From assembly GCA_937892395.1 (NCBI GenBank), contig CALAGJ010000187.1, positions 1-37,561 on the forward strand: a stretch of 37,561 nt of DNA. The letters are read 5' to 3'. Positions within the stretch are counted from its first letter, which is position 1. Each line of letters starts with the position of its first letter. The notes under the pieces were generated by a model, which saw only the letters and a list, made by a program, of their open reading frames with translations, was not told the origin of the DNA and searched no databases. Source of the DNA: an uncultured Parafilimonas sp. (GTDB lineage: Bacteria; Bacteroidota; Bacteroidia; Chitinophagales; Chitinophagaceae). Shown here in pieces: positions 15,381 through 24,927 of this stretch. A program made the position numbers and the translations under genes.

Positions 15381-16379
15381 ATGAAAAAAATAATCTGCAT
15401 TTGCTTTTTGCTCAACTCCCTACTGGTAAATGCACAAATAAGTTCACCACAAAAAAATACAGATTATAGCAATTTGAACAATTGGGCTGCGCATCCTTGG
15501 AAAAAAGATTTATCAGACAGTGTACCTCAGCCTTTAAGAATAGCATTTACAGCAGACTCAACCGTGGATATTTTCTTTGTTCACCCCACCAGTTATTTGG
15601 ATCAGGAAATGCCTTATGGTTGGAATGCACCTGTATCTGCTACAGATGTAAATGAAGCAACTGATAAAGGAAGCATCCTCTATCAAGCATCCGTTTTTAA
15701 TGGAGGAGGAAGGGTATTTGCACCTCGCTACAGACAGGCACATATATCCGCATATTACCCGGCTACAGGTGATACACCCAATGCACAAAAAGCTTTTGAA
15801 ACAGCCTATGCAGATGTAAAAGCTGCATTTCAATACTATATACAAAATTATAATCAAGGACGTCCATTTATTATAGCCAGTCATAGCCAGGGTACCACAC
15901 ATGCCATTCACTTGGTACAGGAATTTGTGGATACAACAGAGTTATTAAAAAGAATGGTAGCAGCATATTTGGTTGGTATTCCTGTAAAAGAAAATGCATT
16001 CTCTCAAATAGTTCCATGCAAATCTCCCACCCAAACAGGTTGTGTTTGCAGCTGGAGAACATTTAAAAAGGACTATGAACCTGAATATGTAACTAAGGAA
16101 AATTTTAAAGCAATAGTTACAAATCCACTTACGTGGAATGATGTGGATAGTGTAGCAAGTTTTAAAGATAACAAAGGTGCCATACTGTGGAAGTTTGATA
16201 AAGTAATGCCTCATACAGCAGAGGCCATCATACATGGCAATGTATTATGGACAGGCAAACCTCATTTTTTTGGAAACATTTTCTACAATACAAAAAACTA
16301 TCATGCAGGAGATTACAACCTTTATTATTTAAGTATAAGAGAGAATGTAAAACAGCGCATTGGTGCATTTTGGAAATAA
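15381..16379 (+). CDS. Secreted DUF3089 alpha/beta-hydrolase
   Basis: The 332-residue product has a signal peptide (MKKIICICFLLNSLLVNA, cut before QISS). The DUF3089 fold follows, with VDIFFVHPTSYLDQEMPYGW and VFAPRYRQAHISAYY. The nucleophile elbow is ASHSQGTTHAIHL, with Ser in the middle of SHSQG (about residue 167). The C-terminus is LYYLSIRENVKQRIGAFWK, with a plausible catalytic His in the GDYNLYY/NYHAGDYN region. The family consists of lipase-like hydrolases without established substrates. It could act on acyl or acetyl esters in the periplasm. It precedes the polysaccharide cluster by 150 bp, but that cluster appears to have its own promoter. Confidence 0.82.
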   Translation: MKKIICICFLLNSLLVNAQISSPQKNTDYSNLNNWAAHPWKKDLSDSVPQPLRIAFTADSTVDIFFVHPTSYLDQEMPYGWNAPVSATDVNEATDKGSILYQASVFNGGGRVFAPRYRQAHISAYYPATGDTPNAQKAFETAYADVKAAFQYYIQNYNQGRPFIIASHSQGTTHAIHLVQEFVDTTELLKRMVAAYLVGIPVKENAFSQIVPCKSPTQTGCVCSWRTFKKDYEPEYVTKENFKAIVTNPLTWNDVDSVASFKDNKGAILWKFDKVMPHTAEAIIHGNVLWTGKPHFFGNIFYNTKNYHAGDYNLYYLSIRENVKQRIGAFWK

Positions 16380-16479
16380 GCGGGCAAGCCATGATTATAA
16401 AATATTATGCTGGCATAAGCATAGTTACTATTACTTGAGATATCAACATTAATGAGCATTTAGAAGTTTTTGAAGTACA

Positions 16480-16511
16480 TTGCAACCCGCAAAAAATGAG
16501 CTATTTTTTTG
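16480..16511 (+). promoter_or_regulatory. Promoter of the polysaccharide operon
   Basis: TTG (16480-16482), 19-bp spacer, TATTTTTTTG (16502-16511), 17 bp before the wzc ATG. Overlapping it is an inverted repeat GCAAAAAAT/ATTTTTTTGC (16488-16512, one extra T). The repeat could be an operator or a weak terminator for the preceding gene. Confidence 0.5.
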
Positions 16512-16528
16512 CATAACTGAAAAAAATC

Positions 16529-18907
16529 ATGAGCAATAAGGTCAATTTACCTTCGTTTGAAACACAGGAAGAAGGCTTTGATGTTAGGAAAATACTAACA
16601 AAATTTTCCTATCACTGGAAATATTATCTCCTGTCAATTATACTATTTAGCTTTCTTGGTGTAATGTTTCTAAGGTATTCCACCCCAATGTATAAAGTAC
16701 AATCAAAAGTATTGATTAAAGATCCTGAAAATTCTTCAGGGTCTAGTTCATTACTGAGCAGTTCAATACCAGATTTTGGTGGTCTATTGGATGTACAGAA
16801 CAACATTTATAATGAGGTGCTTATTCTTAAATCAAGAGATTTATTAGAAGATGTTGTTAAGAAAATGGACTTAACAAAAGATTATATCAATAAGGGTCGT
16901 ATAAGAGATGTGGAAATGTATAGGAAGACCCCTTTTAATGTATGGTTCCAACCCAAAAACGATTCTCTCCCAACAATTGAAATAATCCTCGAATTTGAAC
17001 ATAAAACTAATTCAAATATAATCAAGTGCAAGATTAACGACTCAGCATTTACTACCAATTTTGATGACACTGTGCAATTAAATTTTGGTAAGTTGTCCAT
17101 TTCACGAAGTGGTAATGCGTTCTATTATGATACTTATAAACTAATATTAAATAGCCTAGATGTAACAATTGAAAATATTCGAGCAGCTCTATTTGTTGAA
17201 TTAAAGGATGAGGAAACAACTGTTATTGATCTTTCTTATAACACCAATGTACCGCGAAAGGGTGAGGAACTACTACAAAATTTAATTGAAGCATATACTT
17301 TAAGAAATCTGAATGAAAAAAATCAGATGAGCGATAGTACAATATCATTTATCAATGAAAGATTGGGTCTTGTATCTGGAGATTTAGGTACAATTGAAAA
17401 TGACATACAGCAATTTAAGCAATCTAATAGAATAACTGATTTTACAGAGCAGAATAAGGCTATAGTAAATAGTAGCACTGGATATTATACTAAACTAAAT
17501 GAAACAGAAGTACAGCTGAGTGTAGTTGGGACAATGCTTGAATATGTTCAAAATGAAAAGAATTATTCAAGACCCGTACCATCTCTTATCAGTAATGATC
17601 CAGCTTTTTTACTACTGATAGAACAGTATAATCAATTGCAAACACAAAAAAGTAAATTACTGGTTTCTCTTAAGGAAAATAATCCGCTTATTGAAAATAT
17701 CAATGGGCAAATGAAAACATTAAGATCAGATATTCAAAGAAGCTTAGTGAACCAGCAAAAAGCATTAAGCATAGGCAGAGATAGGTTGATAGCAGAAAAT
17801 AAAGCAATTGACAATTTAGTATATAATGTTCCAAAACAAGAACGTGAATTTTTTGACTACTCTAGAGAAAAGGAAATTAAGCAAGCTTTATATTTATATC
17901 TACTACAGAAAAGAGAGGAAACATCCATTTCAAAAGCTGCAAATATTTCCAATGCTATAATAGTAGAAAGGCCAAAAAGTTCATTTTTACCTTATTTCCC
18001 AAATACATTGCTCACAATTACATCCTGCTTGATGCTAGGATTAATTATACCAACTATAATTCTCATCACTAGAGAATTACTCAATAACAAAATCAAGAGC
18101 AGGGATGATATAACAAATAAAACAAAGGTTTCCATCATTGGTGAAATAGGACACAGTGAGAAGGAAGGATTATTAAATATTGAAGCAGATAGCAGATTTG
18201 CATTGGCAGAACAGTTTAGAGTGCTGCGCACAAAATTAAATTTTCTAAAAAAAGAGAGTTCCTGCCATAGCATCTTACTCACATCCACTACAACTGGTGA
18301 AGGTAAATCATTTATTGCTGCAAACCTGGCACAGTTATATGCATACTCCGGAAAGAAAGTATTGCTAATGGAACTTGATTTGCGAAAGCCAAAAATTTCA
18401 AAGATGCTTAATATGTCAAACGAAGTTGGTTTTAGCAATTTCGCCATTTCCAATGAGCCACCCCATAACTATATAAAGCAAGTAGCTGATACCCAAAATC
18501 TATATGTGTTTAACTCTGGCCCAATACCTCCAAATCCTGCAGAATTATTGATGAATGATAAAGTGAGGGAAGGTTTTGATGCACTCAAAAAAATGTTTGA
18601 CATTATTATTTTAGATACAGCACCCATAGGTGCCGTGGCTGATGCACAAATATTGAGCACATACTCGGACGTTTGTCTTTTTGTAATCAGGCAAAATGTG
18701 AGCATGAAATTAAGTATGGATGTGCTAAATGAATCACTTGAAGAAAAGCGATTGCCTTCTACTTACATTTTGGTGAATGATGTAAAGGAAGGCGGAACTT
18801 ATAGATATGGCTACGGCACAAGATATGGCTACGGGTACAGCTATGGTAGTTCAATAAATAATCCAAAAAAAGAAAAATCAATAATAAGTAAATTTCTAAA
18901 AAAATAA
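16529..18907 (+). CDS. wzc: Wzc-like polysaccharide co-polymerase with tyrosine kinase domain
   Basis: This inner-membrane protein sets chain length and drives polymer export, switched by tyrosine autophosphorylation. The 792-residue product has the full Wzz/BY-kinase layout. The first membrane segment is at about 32-50 (YYLLSIILFSFLGVMFLRY), followed by a large periplasmic region with coiled coils, and the second segment is at about 494-517. The cytosolic kinase has Walker A TTTGEGKS ending at Ser594, Walker A' LLMELDLRKPKIS and Walker B IIILDTAPIG (about 692-700). The C-terminal tyrosine cluster RYGYGTRYGYGYSYG is the phosphorylation tail. It is the first gene of the operon. No Wza export channel lies next to it. 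Confidence 0.93.
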   Translation: MSNKVNLPSFETQEEGFDVRKILTKFSYHWKYYLLSIILFSFLGVMFLRYSTPMYKVQSKVLIKDPENSSGSSSLLSSSIPDFGGLLDVQNNIYNEVLILKSRDLLEDVVKKMDLTKDYINKGRIRDVEMYRKTPFNVWFQPKNDSLPTIEIILEFEHKTNSNIIKCKINDSAFTTNFDDTVQLNFGKLSISRSGNAFYYDTYKLILNSLDVTIENIRAALFVELKDEETTVIDLSYNTNVPRKGEELLQNLIEAYTLRNLNEKNQMSDSTISFINERLGLVSGDLGTIENDIQQFKQSNRITDFTEQNKAIVNSSTGYYTKLNETEVQLSVVGTMLEYVQNEKNYSRPVPSLISNDPAFLLLIEQYNQLQTQKSKLLVSLKENNPLIENINGQMKTLRSDIQRSLVNQQKALSIGRDRLIAENKAIDNLVYNVPKQEREFFDYSREKEIKQALYLYLLQKREETSISKAANISNAIIVERPKSSFLPYFPNTLLTITSCLMLGLIIPTIILITRELLNNKIKSRDDITNKTKVSIIGEIGHSEKEGLLNIEADSRFALAEQFRVLRTKLNFLKKESSCHSILLTSTTTGEGKSFIAANLAQLYAYSGKKVLLMELDLRKPKISKMLNMSNEVGFSNFAISNEPPHNYIKQVADTQNLYVFNSGPIPPNPAELLMNDKVREGFDALKKMFDIIILDTAPIGAVADAQILSTYSDVCLFVIRQNVSMKLSMDVLNESLEEKRLPSTYILVNDVKEGGTYRYGYGTRYGYGYSYGSSINNPKKEKSIISKFLKK

Positions 18908-18953
18908 GTTTAAAACTTCATTTTCAAATATTCTGCAAAAGGAAAACTGAAAT

Positions 18954-19892
18954 ATGAACCAAAAAAAAATACCAAATTTTTTAATCATTGGAGCTCCCAA
19001 ATGTGGCACTACTGCTTTGGCATATTTCTTAAGTCAGCATCCTTGTGTTTTTATTACCAAACATAAGGAGCCTCGTTTTTTTACTGCTTTGCCGGGCAGT
19101 ATGGAAAAGAAAATTACAGGAAGTGGACCCAGATTAAGTGGAAATTTTGAAAAAGGCTGGGAGTGGTATAATTCACTCTTTAATGAGGCAGCAGAAAACC
19201 AATTAAAAGGAGAAGCAAGTACTGTGTATTTGGCCAATGCTGATGCGGCTTCTCGTATACAAGAATACTGTCCCAATATAAAATTAATTTTAATGCTCCG
19301 AAACCCGGTGAATAGAGTTTATTCTCATTATTGGCAAGAGCATAAATTGGGTTTTGATTTTCCCGATTTTGAAGTAATGTTACAGAGTGGTCATCCACGG
19401 TATCAGTATTATAAAAACATAAGTCATTACAAAAAACATATTGAGCGATATCTCCAATATTTTAGAAGGGATCAAATCCATATCATCATACAAGAGGCAT
19501 TTAAATTAGATCCAGAAGTACATTTTAATCAATTGCTTAATTTTCTGGAAATTTCGGTTCTTCCCATTAATGTCAAAGAACGAAAAAATGAAATGGCTGC
19601 TCCTAAAAGTCGAATACTGGCTTTGATGCTACAGAAATTGCGTTTATTGGAATACGAAAAATTCATGCCGACAAGTTTGTCAAAAAAAATAAAAGAAAAA
19701 GGAATAAAATTCATACATGCCAATCAGAAGCCCCATAAATATCCTTCTATATCCTCAGATGTTTTTCATCAGCTATGCAAAGATTATGAAGATGATATTT
19801 GTTACGTCGAAAACTTATTACATACAGATTTAAAAATTTGGAGGATGCCGACATTAGAAAAAACAAATGTTGAAGGCAGAAAAAATAAATGA
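18954..19892 (+). CDS. Sulfotransferase 1 of the cluster (PAPS-dependent, carbohydrate type)
   Basis: The 312-residue product carries the two PAPS signatures of carbohydrate sulfotransferases of the NDST-like type: the 5'-phosphosulfate loop IGAPKCGTTALAYFL at about 12-26, with Lys16, and the 3'-phosphate motif LRNPVNRVYSHYW with Arg116 and Ser124. It also has WYNSLF and GEASTVYL, as in heparan-type enzymes. It would transfer sulfate from PAPS to a sugar hydroxyl or amine of a lipid-linked repeat unit in the cytosol. Its stop overlaps the next start by four bases (ATGA), tying it to the polymerase gene. Confidence 0.9.
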   Translation: MNQKKIPNFLIIGAPKCGTTALAYFLSQHPCVFITKHKEPRFFTALPGSMEKKITGSGPRLSGNFEKGWEWYNSLFNEAAENQLKGEASTVYLANADAASRIQEYCPNIKLILMLRNPVNRVYSHYWQEHKLGFDFPDFEVMLQSGHPRYQYYKNISHYKKHIERYLQYFRRDQIHIIIQEAFKLDPEVHFNQLLNFLEISVLPINVKERKNEMAAPKSRILALMLQKLRLLEYEKFMPTSLSKKIKEKGIKFIHANQKPHKYPSISSDVFHQLCKDYEDDICYVENLLHTDLKIWRMPTLEKTNVEGRKNK

Positions 19893-21337
19893 ACAAGACC
19901 AAACTATATCATTTATTGCTAGTAACACATTTGGTGCTGTTAACTATAACTTTTTTAGGGAGTGTATATGTTTATATCACGCAATCACCTGAATGGATTA
20001 TTGCTTTTATGACCATTCCTACTATAAATCTATTACTCTTACCTATTACAAATAAATCAGAAAAATTTGACCCAACACATCCAATTTTTATGATATTGAT
20101 ATCATTATTGATTGGGACAGTATTGCGATCATTTTTTATACTTTCTCCATTACAGAGCACAAATAAACATTTAATGCTTTTGGGTAAAGAGCCAATAGTA
20201 CTATTGAAAGGTTTGGCATGCATTTATTTGGGATTGGCATTTTTTGTATTTGGATATATGATAAAAGCAAGACCCTTTAAAAAATTAGCGAGTACACAGA
20301 TATTCAGTGCAGGTATAAACATAAAGAAATTCAAGTCCATGGCACTAGTAATAACTATACTTAGTATTTTATCTGCGCTATATACATTTAATAAATTAGG
20401 TGTTGATTTTTCTTCAGTAGAAAGTATTTCCAAAAAAAGATTTTTGAAGGTAGATGATGGTGTATATGCTGCCATGGGTTATGAAAATTTAGTGATGAAT
20501 TTGATTTTGCCGATATACTACATGCTTGTCATGTACATGCTTTTACAAAGAAAAAAAATAGTTTCAACCTTAGGTTTATTTGTGGTATTTCTTGGATTTT
20601 TAAACATTTTGTATCCATTCATACAGAGCTCACGAACAAGTGCTATGTATGTATTTATAAATACTGGTCTTATTATATATTTTGTAAAAGGTGGCATAGG
20701 TTGGGGAAAAATGATAAGTGCAGTTTCACTGGCTATATTATTATTGATGGTTATGACCTTTTTCCGTTATAAAAGTAATAATGTTATTAATCGGCCAACA
20801 GACGAGGACAATCCCTTGATTGTCATGGTGGGAAGTTTAAATTTCTTAGGTATTGATAAAACATCTCAGATAGTGGATGAAACTCCCAGAAGAATGCCAT
20901 ACCAATTAGGGAAAACTTTATTACTTTGGGTGGTGGCACCCATACCAAGAACCCTTTGGACAAGTAAACCTGAAATAAGTATTGGCAGACCCATTGCAGA
21001 TTATATATACCAGAAAAGAGATGAAACTACTGCTGGTGGCGGTGTACCGCCTGGTTTTATTGGTGAATTATATTTAAATTTTAGCTATTTCGGAGTTATA
21101 GTAGGCATGTTTATTTTCGGATATTTCCTCCATTTATTTTATGAGTTTTTTAAAAAGATAAGATCAAACAGCATATTTGGGATGGTTATTTACTTGCTGG
21201 CATTTTTACCATTTTCTATCAATTTGATTGGTGGTGATTTAAGTCGAATGATAGTGAATTTATTATCAATGGTTATTCCTATATATATAATTGTAGCAAT
21301 TACCAAAAGCAAAGCAACAGAAGTTTTTCATGAATAA
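19889..21337 (+). CDS. O-antigen/capsule polymerase, Wzy type
   Basis: Wzy enzymes join flipped repeat units at the periplasmic face of the inner membrane. The 482-residue product is strongly hydrophobic with about 11-12 membrane segments. A large periplasmic loop at roughly 300-405 contains PIPRTLWTSKPEISIGRPIA and GGGVPPGFIGELYLNFSYFG. The Gx-PxxxGExYxNF pattern is usual in oligosaccharide-repeat-unit polymerases. Primary sequence in this family is poorly conserved, so the linkage formed cannot be told. It overlaps both neighbours (4 bp upstream, 8 bp downstream). Confidence 0.82.
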   Translation: MNKTKLYHLLLVTHLVLLTITFLGSVYVYITQSPEWIIAFMTIPTINLLLLPITNKSEKFDPTHPIFMILISLLIGTVLRSFFILSPLQSTNKHLMLLGKEPIVLLKGLACIYLGLAFFVFGYMIKARPFKKLASTQIFSAGINIKKFKSMALVITILSILSALYTFNKLGVDFSSVESISKKRFLKVDDGVYAAMGYENLVMNLILPIYYMLVMYMLLQRKKIVSTLGLFVVFLGFLNILYPFIQSSRTSAMYVFINTGLIIYFVKGGIGWGKMISAVSLAILLLMVMTFFRYKSNNVINRPTDEDNPLIVMVGSLNFLGIDKTSQIVDETPRRMPYQLGKTLLLWVVAPIPRTLWTSKPEISIGRPIADYIYQKRDETTAGGGVPPGFIGELYLNFSYFGVIVGMFIFGYFLHLFYEFFKKIRSNSIFGMVIYLLAFLPFSINLIGGDLSRMIVNLLSMVIPIYIIVAITKSKATEVFHE

Positions 21338-22871
21338 TCAACGAAGCCATACTATTTTACTTTTTCAATTTATTATTTGCATGAATATATGCTGCAAAGC
21401 AAAGCAGCCAGCTTTAGAAAGTTTCCATGGCACATATACACCAGAAATGTTTGGAGCTATTGGTGATAACATTTTTCACCCGCTTTCTGAAAAATTTTCT
21501 TCGCTAAAAGCTGCACAATCTATCTATCCGAATACAAAAGATTTAAATATATCTATTGATGGTGCAGCATTTCAAAAAGCTGTCGATGCAGCATCTACAA
21601 ATGGAGGCGGCACCATTATTTGCGAAAATCAATATGTTATAAATTTTCCCATTGAAACCAAAAGTAATGTTACAATTGATGGAATGGGAAAAGGAAAGAT
21701 TTATAATGATTGTAGCAGAAAAAAATATGCACATCATTTTGCTTTTTTTATTGGAGATCATCATCCTGTTGCATTTAATCCAAATGGTGAAATACCGGGG
21801 GCATATACATTTTATGATGTTATAGATAAGGTAAATGTTGGTGACAGAAGTGTAGCCATTTCAAATTTTGAAAAATATAAGGACAGTTTTAAAGTGGGTC
21901 AATTTATTTGGCTTACCTCTAAGAAAAAAAATTTCCAGATGGAATATGCATGGCTAATGGAACAGTCAGTTACTTGTAAAATAACGGATATTAAAGGAGA
22001 TAGATTATTCTTTGAATACCCTGTGGAAGAGGCAATAGATATTGCCCAAATTGGAGCAAATGGCGGTATTGACAGGTTCATGGAAATTCGTTTTGCTGCG
22101 GTAGAAAATGTTACTATTCGTAATCTTTCAATTGATGCCGGCAATCTTACCAATCATACATGGGGATATCATTGCCTAATAGAAAATATTAATCTTATTA
22201 ATACAACACATTTTATTGGATTAAATACTTTGGATCATTCTAAAATCAAAAATATTAACGGGACCTATTATAAACGGTGTATTGAAATAAAGTCTGGCAC
22301 AAATCATTTACTCATCCAAAACATACATGCAGAGTTTAAATCACCCGACAAAACAAATACAAGTGTAGGTATTATTTCTACAGGAGAATACAACAAAGAT
22401 ATTATCATAGATAGTTTTTATATTGATTTAAAAAGTAGTAATTGCAATCAATCACTTATAACTATACAGGCAAGAAATGCAACAATAAAAAACGGTATTA
22501 TATTAGCACCAAACCACACAAAGGCATTTATTAAATTTTATAATGATTACAATGTAAGCAAGCCAGAATTTGCTGCTTACAATAATAAGATTCAAAATGT
22601 GGTATTTAATGGTAATATCAATTTGCAACAATTATTCATTATTGGCGACCCACCTGATATAGTAGAAAAAAATCAATCTGACAAAAGTGCAAAAAATGTA
22701 CAATGGCCATCTTACAACACACTTGAAAATTGTATCATGAATGGAGGGAATGCAAAATCAAATGCCGGTTTATACGGAGGAAAAAATAATAAAATTATAA
22801 ATTGTAAGTTTAGTAATTCAACTATAATTTATCCTGCAATTTTCAAAAAAGAAAATGAAATAATAGAGTAA
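21330..22871 (+). CDS. Secreted right-handed beta-helix protein (pectate-lyase-3-like)
   Basis: The 513-residue product begins with a probable export signal (about residues 1-23, ending ICMNICCKAK). It then shows the pectate-lyase-3 opening MFGAIGDN ... DGAAFQKAVDAASTNGGGTI. After this come many beta-helix turns with the pattern NVTIRNLSIDAGN, CLIENINLINTTHFIGLNTL, and HLLIQNIHAEFK, ending NNKIINCKFSN. Such proteins in polymer gene clusters are lyases, hydrolases or C5-epimerases acting on the exported chain. No catalytic residues can be named with confidence. It overlaps the polymerase gene by 8 bp, so it probably acts on this polymer. Confidence 0.78.
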   Translation: MNNQRSHTILLFQFIICMNICCKAKQPALESFHGTYTPEMFGAIGDNIFHPLSEKFSSLKAAQSIYPNTKDLNISIDGAAFQKAVDAASTNGGGTIICENQYVINFPIETKSNVTIDGMGKGKIYNDCSRKKYAHHFAFFIGDHHPVAFNPNGEIPGAYTFYDVIDKVNVGDRSVAISNFEKYKDSFKVGQFIWLTSKKKNFQMEYAWLMEQSVTCKITDIKGDRLFFEYPVEEAIDIAQIGANGGIDRFMEIRFAAVENVTIRNLSIDAGNLTNHTWGYHCLIENINLINTTHFIGLNTLDHSKIKNINGTYYKRCIEIKSGTNHLLIQNIHAEFKSPDKTNTSVGIISTGEYNKDIIIDSFYIDLKSSNCNQSLITIQARNATIKNGIILAPNHTKAFIKFYNDYNVSKPEFAAYNNKIQNVVFNGNINLQQLFIIGDPPDIVEKNQSDKSAKNVQWPSYNTLENCIMNGGNAKSNAGLYGGKNNKIINCKFSNSTIIYPAIFKKENEIIE

Positions 22872-22895
22872 ATGATATTGTAATGGTTTATAGTT

Positions 22896-23780
22896 ATGGA
22901 TAATAAAAATAAGCTTTCTTTTGTGGTTATAGGTGCTCAGAAATGTGCTACCACCTGGATATATGATTGCTTAAAAGAACATCCCGGTATCAACATAAGA
23001 AATTCAAAAAATGAAGACATCTACTTCGGCAGCAAATGGATGCAGCAAAATGGTTCTGAGGATTATTTCAAGCTTTTTAATCAAAATAAATCTGAGCCAA
23101 AGGGTTGCGTTTCTGTGGAGTATATTGAAGACAGATCAGTAGTATCATTGCTATGTACACACAATGCTGATTTAAGAATTATAGTTTCACTTAGAAGACC
23201 CGAACAAAGAGCAATCTCTGCTTATCAGTGGTATGTGCGTAAAGCAACCATTCCTAATATTAACCTCAATGAGGGGCTTAAAAAAGCATTAGACCATTAT
23301 TATCAAAAAGAAAATACTGAATATTCAACAGCTTATACAAACATTATTGAACGAGGCTTTTATGCAGAGAGACTAAAATATTGGTTTGAAACATTTCCTG
23401 CCCATCAAATCTATATTCAATTTTTTGATGAAGTACAGCAAAATCCAAGACAAGCCATTGCTGATATTTTTAAATTTTTAGCATTAGATGACACATTTGT
23501 TCCCACCAATGTATCTACTAAGCCCAAAAAAAATACAGGTTTTTCACCGCTTATATTGTTACAAAGAAAATTCCCCAACTCCACCATTGTCGGCAAACTT
23601 GTAGATAAAAGTAATCAGCTTTTTTTTAGTAAAAAAATAGTCAAAATGGAGGATAGTGTAGCTGATGAAATTGTGAATGAGTTAAACAAGATATATGAAG
23701 ATTCTTTACAAGAACTGTATAGTTTGTTGGCCGAATATCAGCCATTAACACTTCAAAAATTAAAGACGCTTTGGAAATAA
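22896..23780 (+). CDS. Sulfotransferase 2 of the cluster
   Basis: The 294-residue product has the PAPS 5' loop VVIGAQKCATTWIYDCL at about 11-27 (Lys16) and the 3' motif SLRRPEQRAISAYQWYV with Arg100/101 and Ser108. The central region has YSTAYTNIIERGFYAERLKYW, followed by IYIQFFDEV, typical of Sulfotransfer_1 enzymes (GxYAxxLxxW...FDxL). It differs in most positions from the other three sulfotransferases here, so it is not a recent duplicate. It follows the beta-helix gene by 24 bp and overlaps the glycosyltransferase by 10 bp. Confidence 0.9.
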   Translation: MDNKNKLSFVVIGAQKCATTWIYDCLKEHPGINIRNSKNEDIYFGSKWMQQNGSEDYFKLFNQNKSEPKGCVSVEYIEDRSVVSLLCTHNADLRIIVSLRRPEQRAISAYQWYVRKATIPNINLNEGLKKALDHYYQKENTEYSTAYTNIIERGFYAERLKYWFETFPAHQIYIQFFDEVQQNPRQAIADIFKFLALDDTFVPTNVSTKPKKNTGFSPLILLQRKFPNSTIVGKLVDKSNQLFFSKKIVKMEDSVADEIVNELNKIYEDSLQELYSLLAEYQPLTLQKLKTLWK

Positions 23781-24925
23781 AAGAGGAATCTATACAACCC
23801 AGAAATAGAATTATAATGTTAGCACTATTTCCACCACCATTTAGCAGTGGGGAGCGCATACTCAATCAAATGAATAAAGAAATTTTAGCGCAGAAATATG
23901 ATATCATTTCGTTTAATGTTTCTACTGGGTTTTTAAATCCTGATAGATTCAATCTATTAAAAGTAAAAAATCAAATAAGCACTTTATTTCTTTATTGTAA
24001 AGCCATGCTAAGCATACAACAACTCATTCGAAAAGAGAAAATTCATGGCTTTTACATGGTAACACCCGGCTCTGTATTTGGACATATCAGGGATTCAATT
24101 ATTTTTTCGTTGGTTTCTACAAAAGTAACAACAAAAATTGCATTTATACAAAATGGCCATATTGCTAATGTTTTCCAAAAAAAATGGCATTCTCATTTTA
24201 CGAATAAATTTATTGAGCATGCGTCTTATTTTGTGTTTACTAGTAAGGGTTTGAAAGAAAAGGTTACTGGCATAACAGAAAATAAAAAACAGATTTTGTA
24301 TAATAGTATTGATACTGCATTAATTTTTTCAGCAATAGAGCTACAAAATAAGCGTTTGCTTTATAATAAAAACAATAATAAACTACACATACTCTACCTC
24401 AGTAATATGACTCCGTCTAAAGGATATATGGATGTAGCTCTTGCAGTATTAGCCTTACATAAGAAAGGTTTTATTCAGGTAGCAAACTTTGTAGGCGAAT
24501 GGCTTTCTGATGAGCAGCTATTGGAGTTCAAAAAATTTGTATTGGAAAATGGCCTATCAGATATTGTACAAATACATGGTAAAATAAATGATAGACAAAA
24601 GATAAAATTATTTTATAGTACTGCAGATTTTTTTGTTTTGCCCACATATTACTCACATGAAGCTCAGCCTGTGAGTATTCTGGAAGCATTGAATGCCGGC
24701 ATTCCGGTTATTGCCACAAATCATGCATCTATACCAGAGATGATAATGGATGGTTATAATGGTAAACTTGTTTCCAAAAAACAACCAGAGGCTATTGTGG
24801 CTGCTATTGAATCAAGTATGTCACCTGATATTTGGTTACAAATGAGTGAGCATGCGCATCATAGTTTTGAGCAAAAATTTAGCAGAGCCGCTTATGAAAA
24901 AAAACTATTAGCATTATTTGAGTAA
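23771..24925 (+). CDS. Family 4 glycosyltransferase (GT-B)
   Basis: It transfers a sugar from a nucleotide donor to the growing lipid-linked unit at the cytosolic membrane face. The 384-residue product has the GT-B pattern. The N-terminal domain has a first strand NRIIMLALFPPPFSSGERIL. The donor domain carries LHILYLSNMTPSKGYMDVAL and the EX7E motif at Glu297 and Glu305 (HEAQPVSILEALNAG), then GIPVIATNHASIPEMI. The start is uncertain. The first ATG (23816) would cut into strand 1, so the TTG at 23771, overlapping the previous gene by 10 bp, is preferred. It is the only glycosyltransferase in the cluster. Confidence 0.85.
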   Translation: MEIKEESIQPRNRIIMLALFPPPFSSGERILNQMNKEILAQKYDIISFNVSTGFLNPDRFNLLKVKNQISTLFLYCKAMLSIQQLIRKEKIHGFYMVTPGSVFGHIRDSIIFSLVSTKVTTKIAFIQNGHIANVFQKKWHSHFTNKFIEHASYFVFTSKGLKEKVTGITENKKQILYNSIDTALIFSAIELQNKRLLYNKNNNKLHILYLSNMTPSKGYMDVALAVLALHKKGFIQVANFVGEWLSDEQLLEFKKFVLENGLSDIVQIHGKINDRQKIKLFYSTADFFVLPTYYSHEAQPVSILEALNAGIPVIATNHASIPEMIMDGYNGKLVSKKQPEAIVAAIESSMSPDIWLQMSEHAHHSFEQKFSRAAYEKKLLALFE

Positions 24926-24927
24926 GC

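Noticed and set aside
16488..16512. GCAAAAAAT/ATTTTTTTGC repeat as terminator of the DUF3089 gene
   Set aside because: The stem is almost pure A-T, so it is weak. It overlaps a well-spaced promoter, so I listed it only as part of that promoter.
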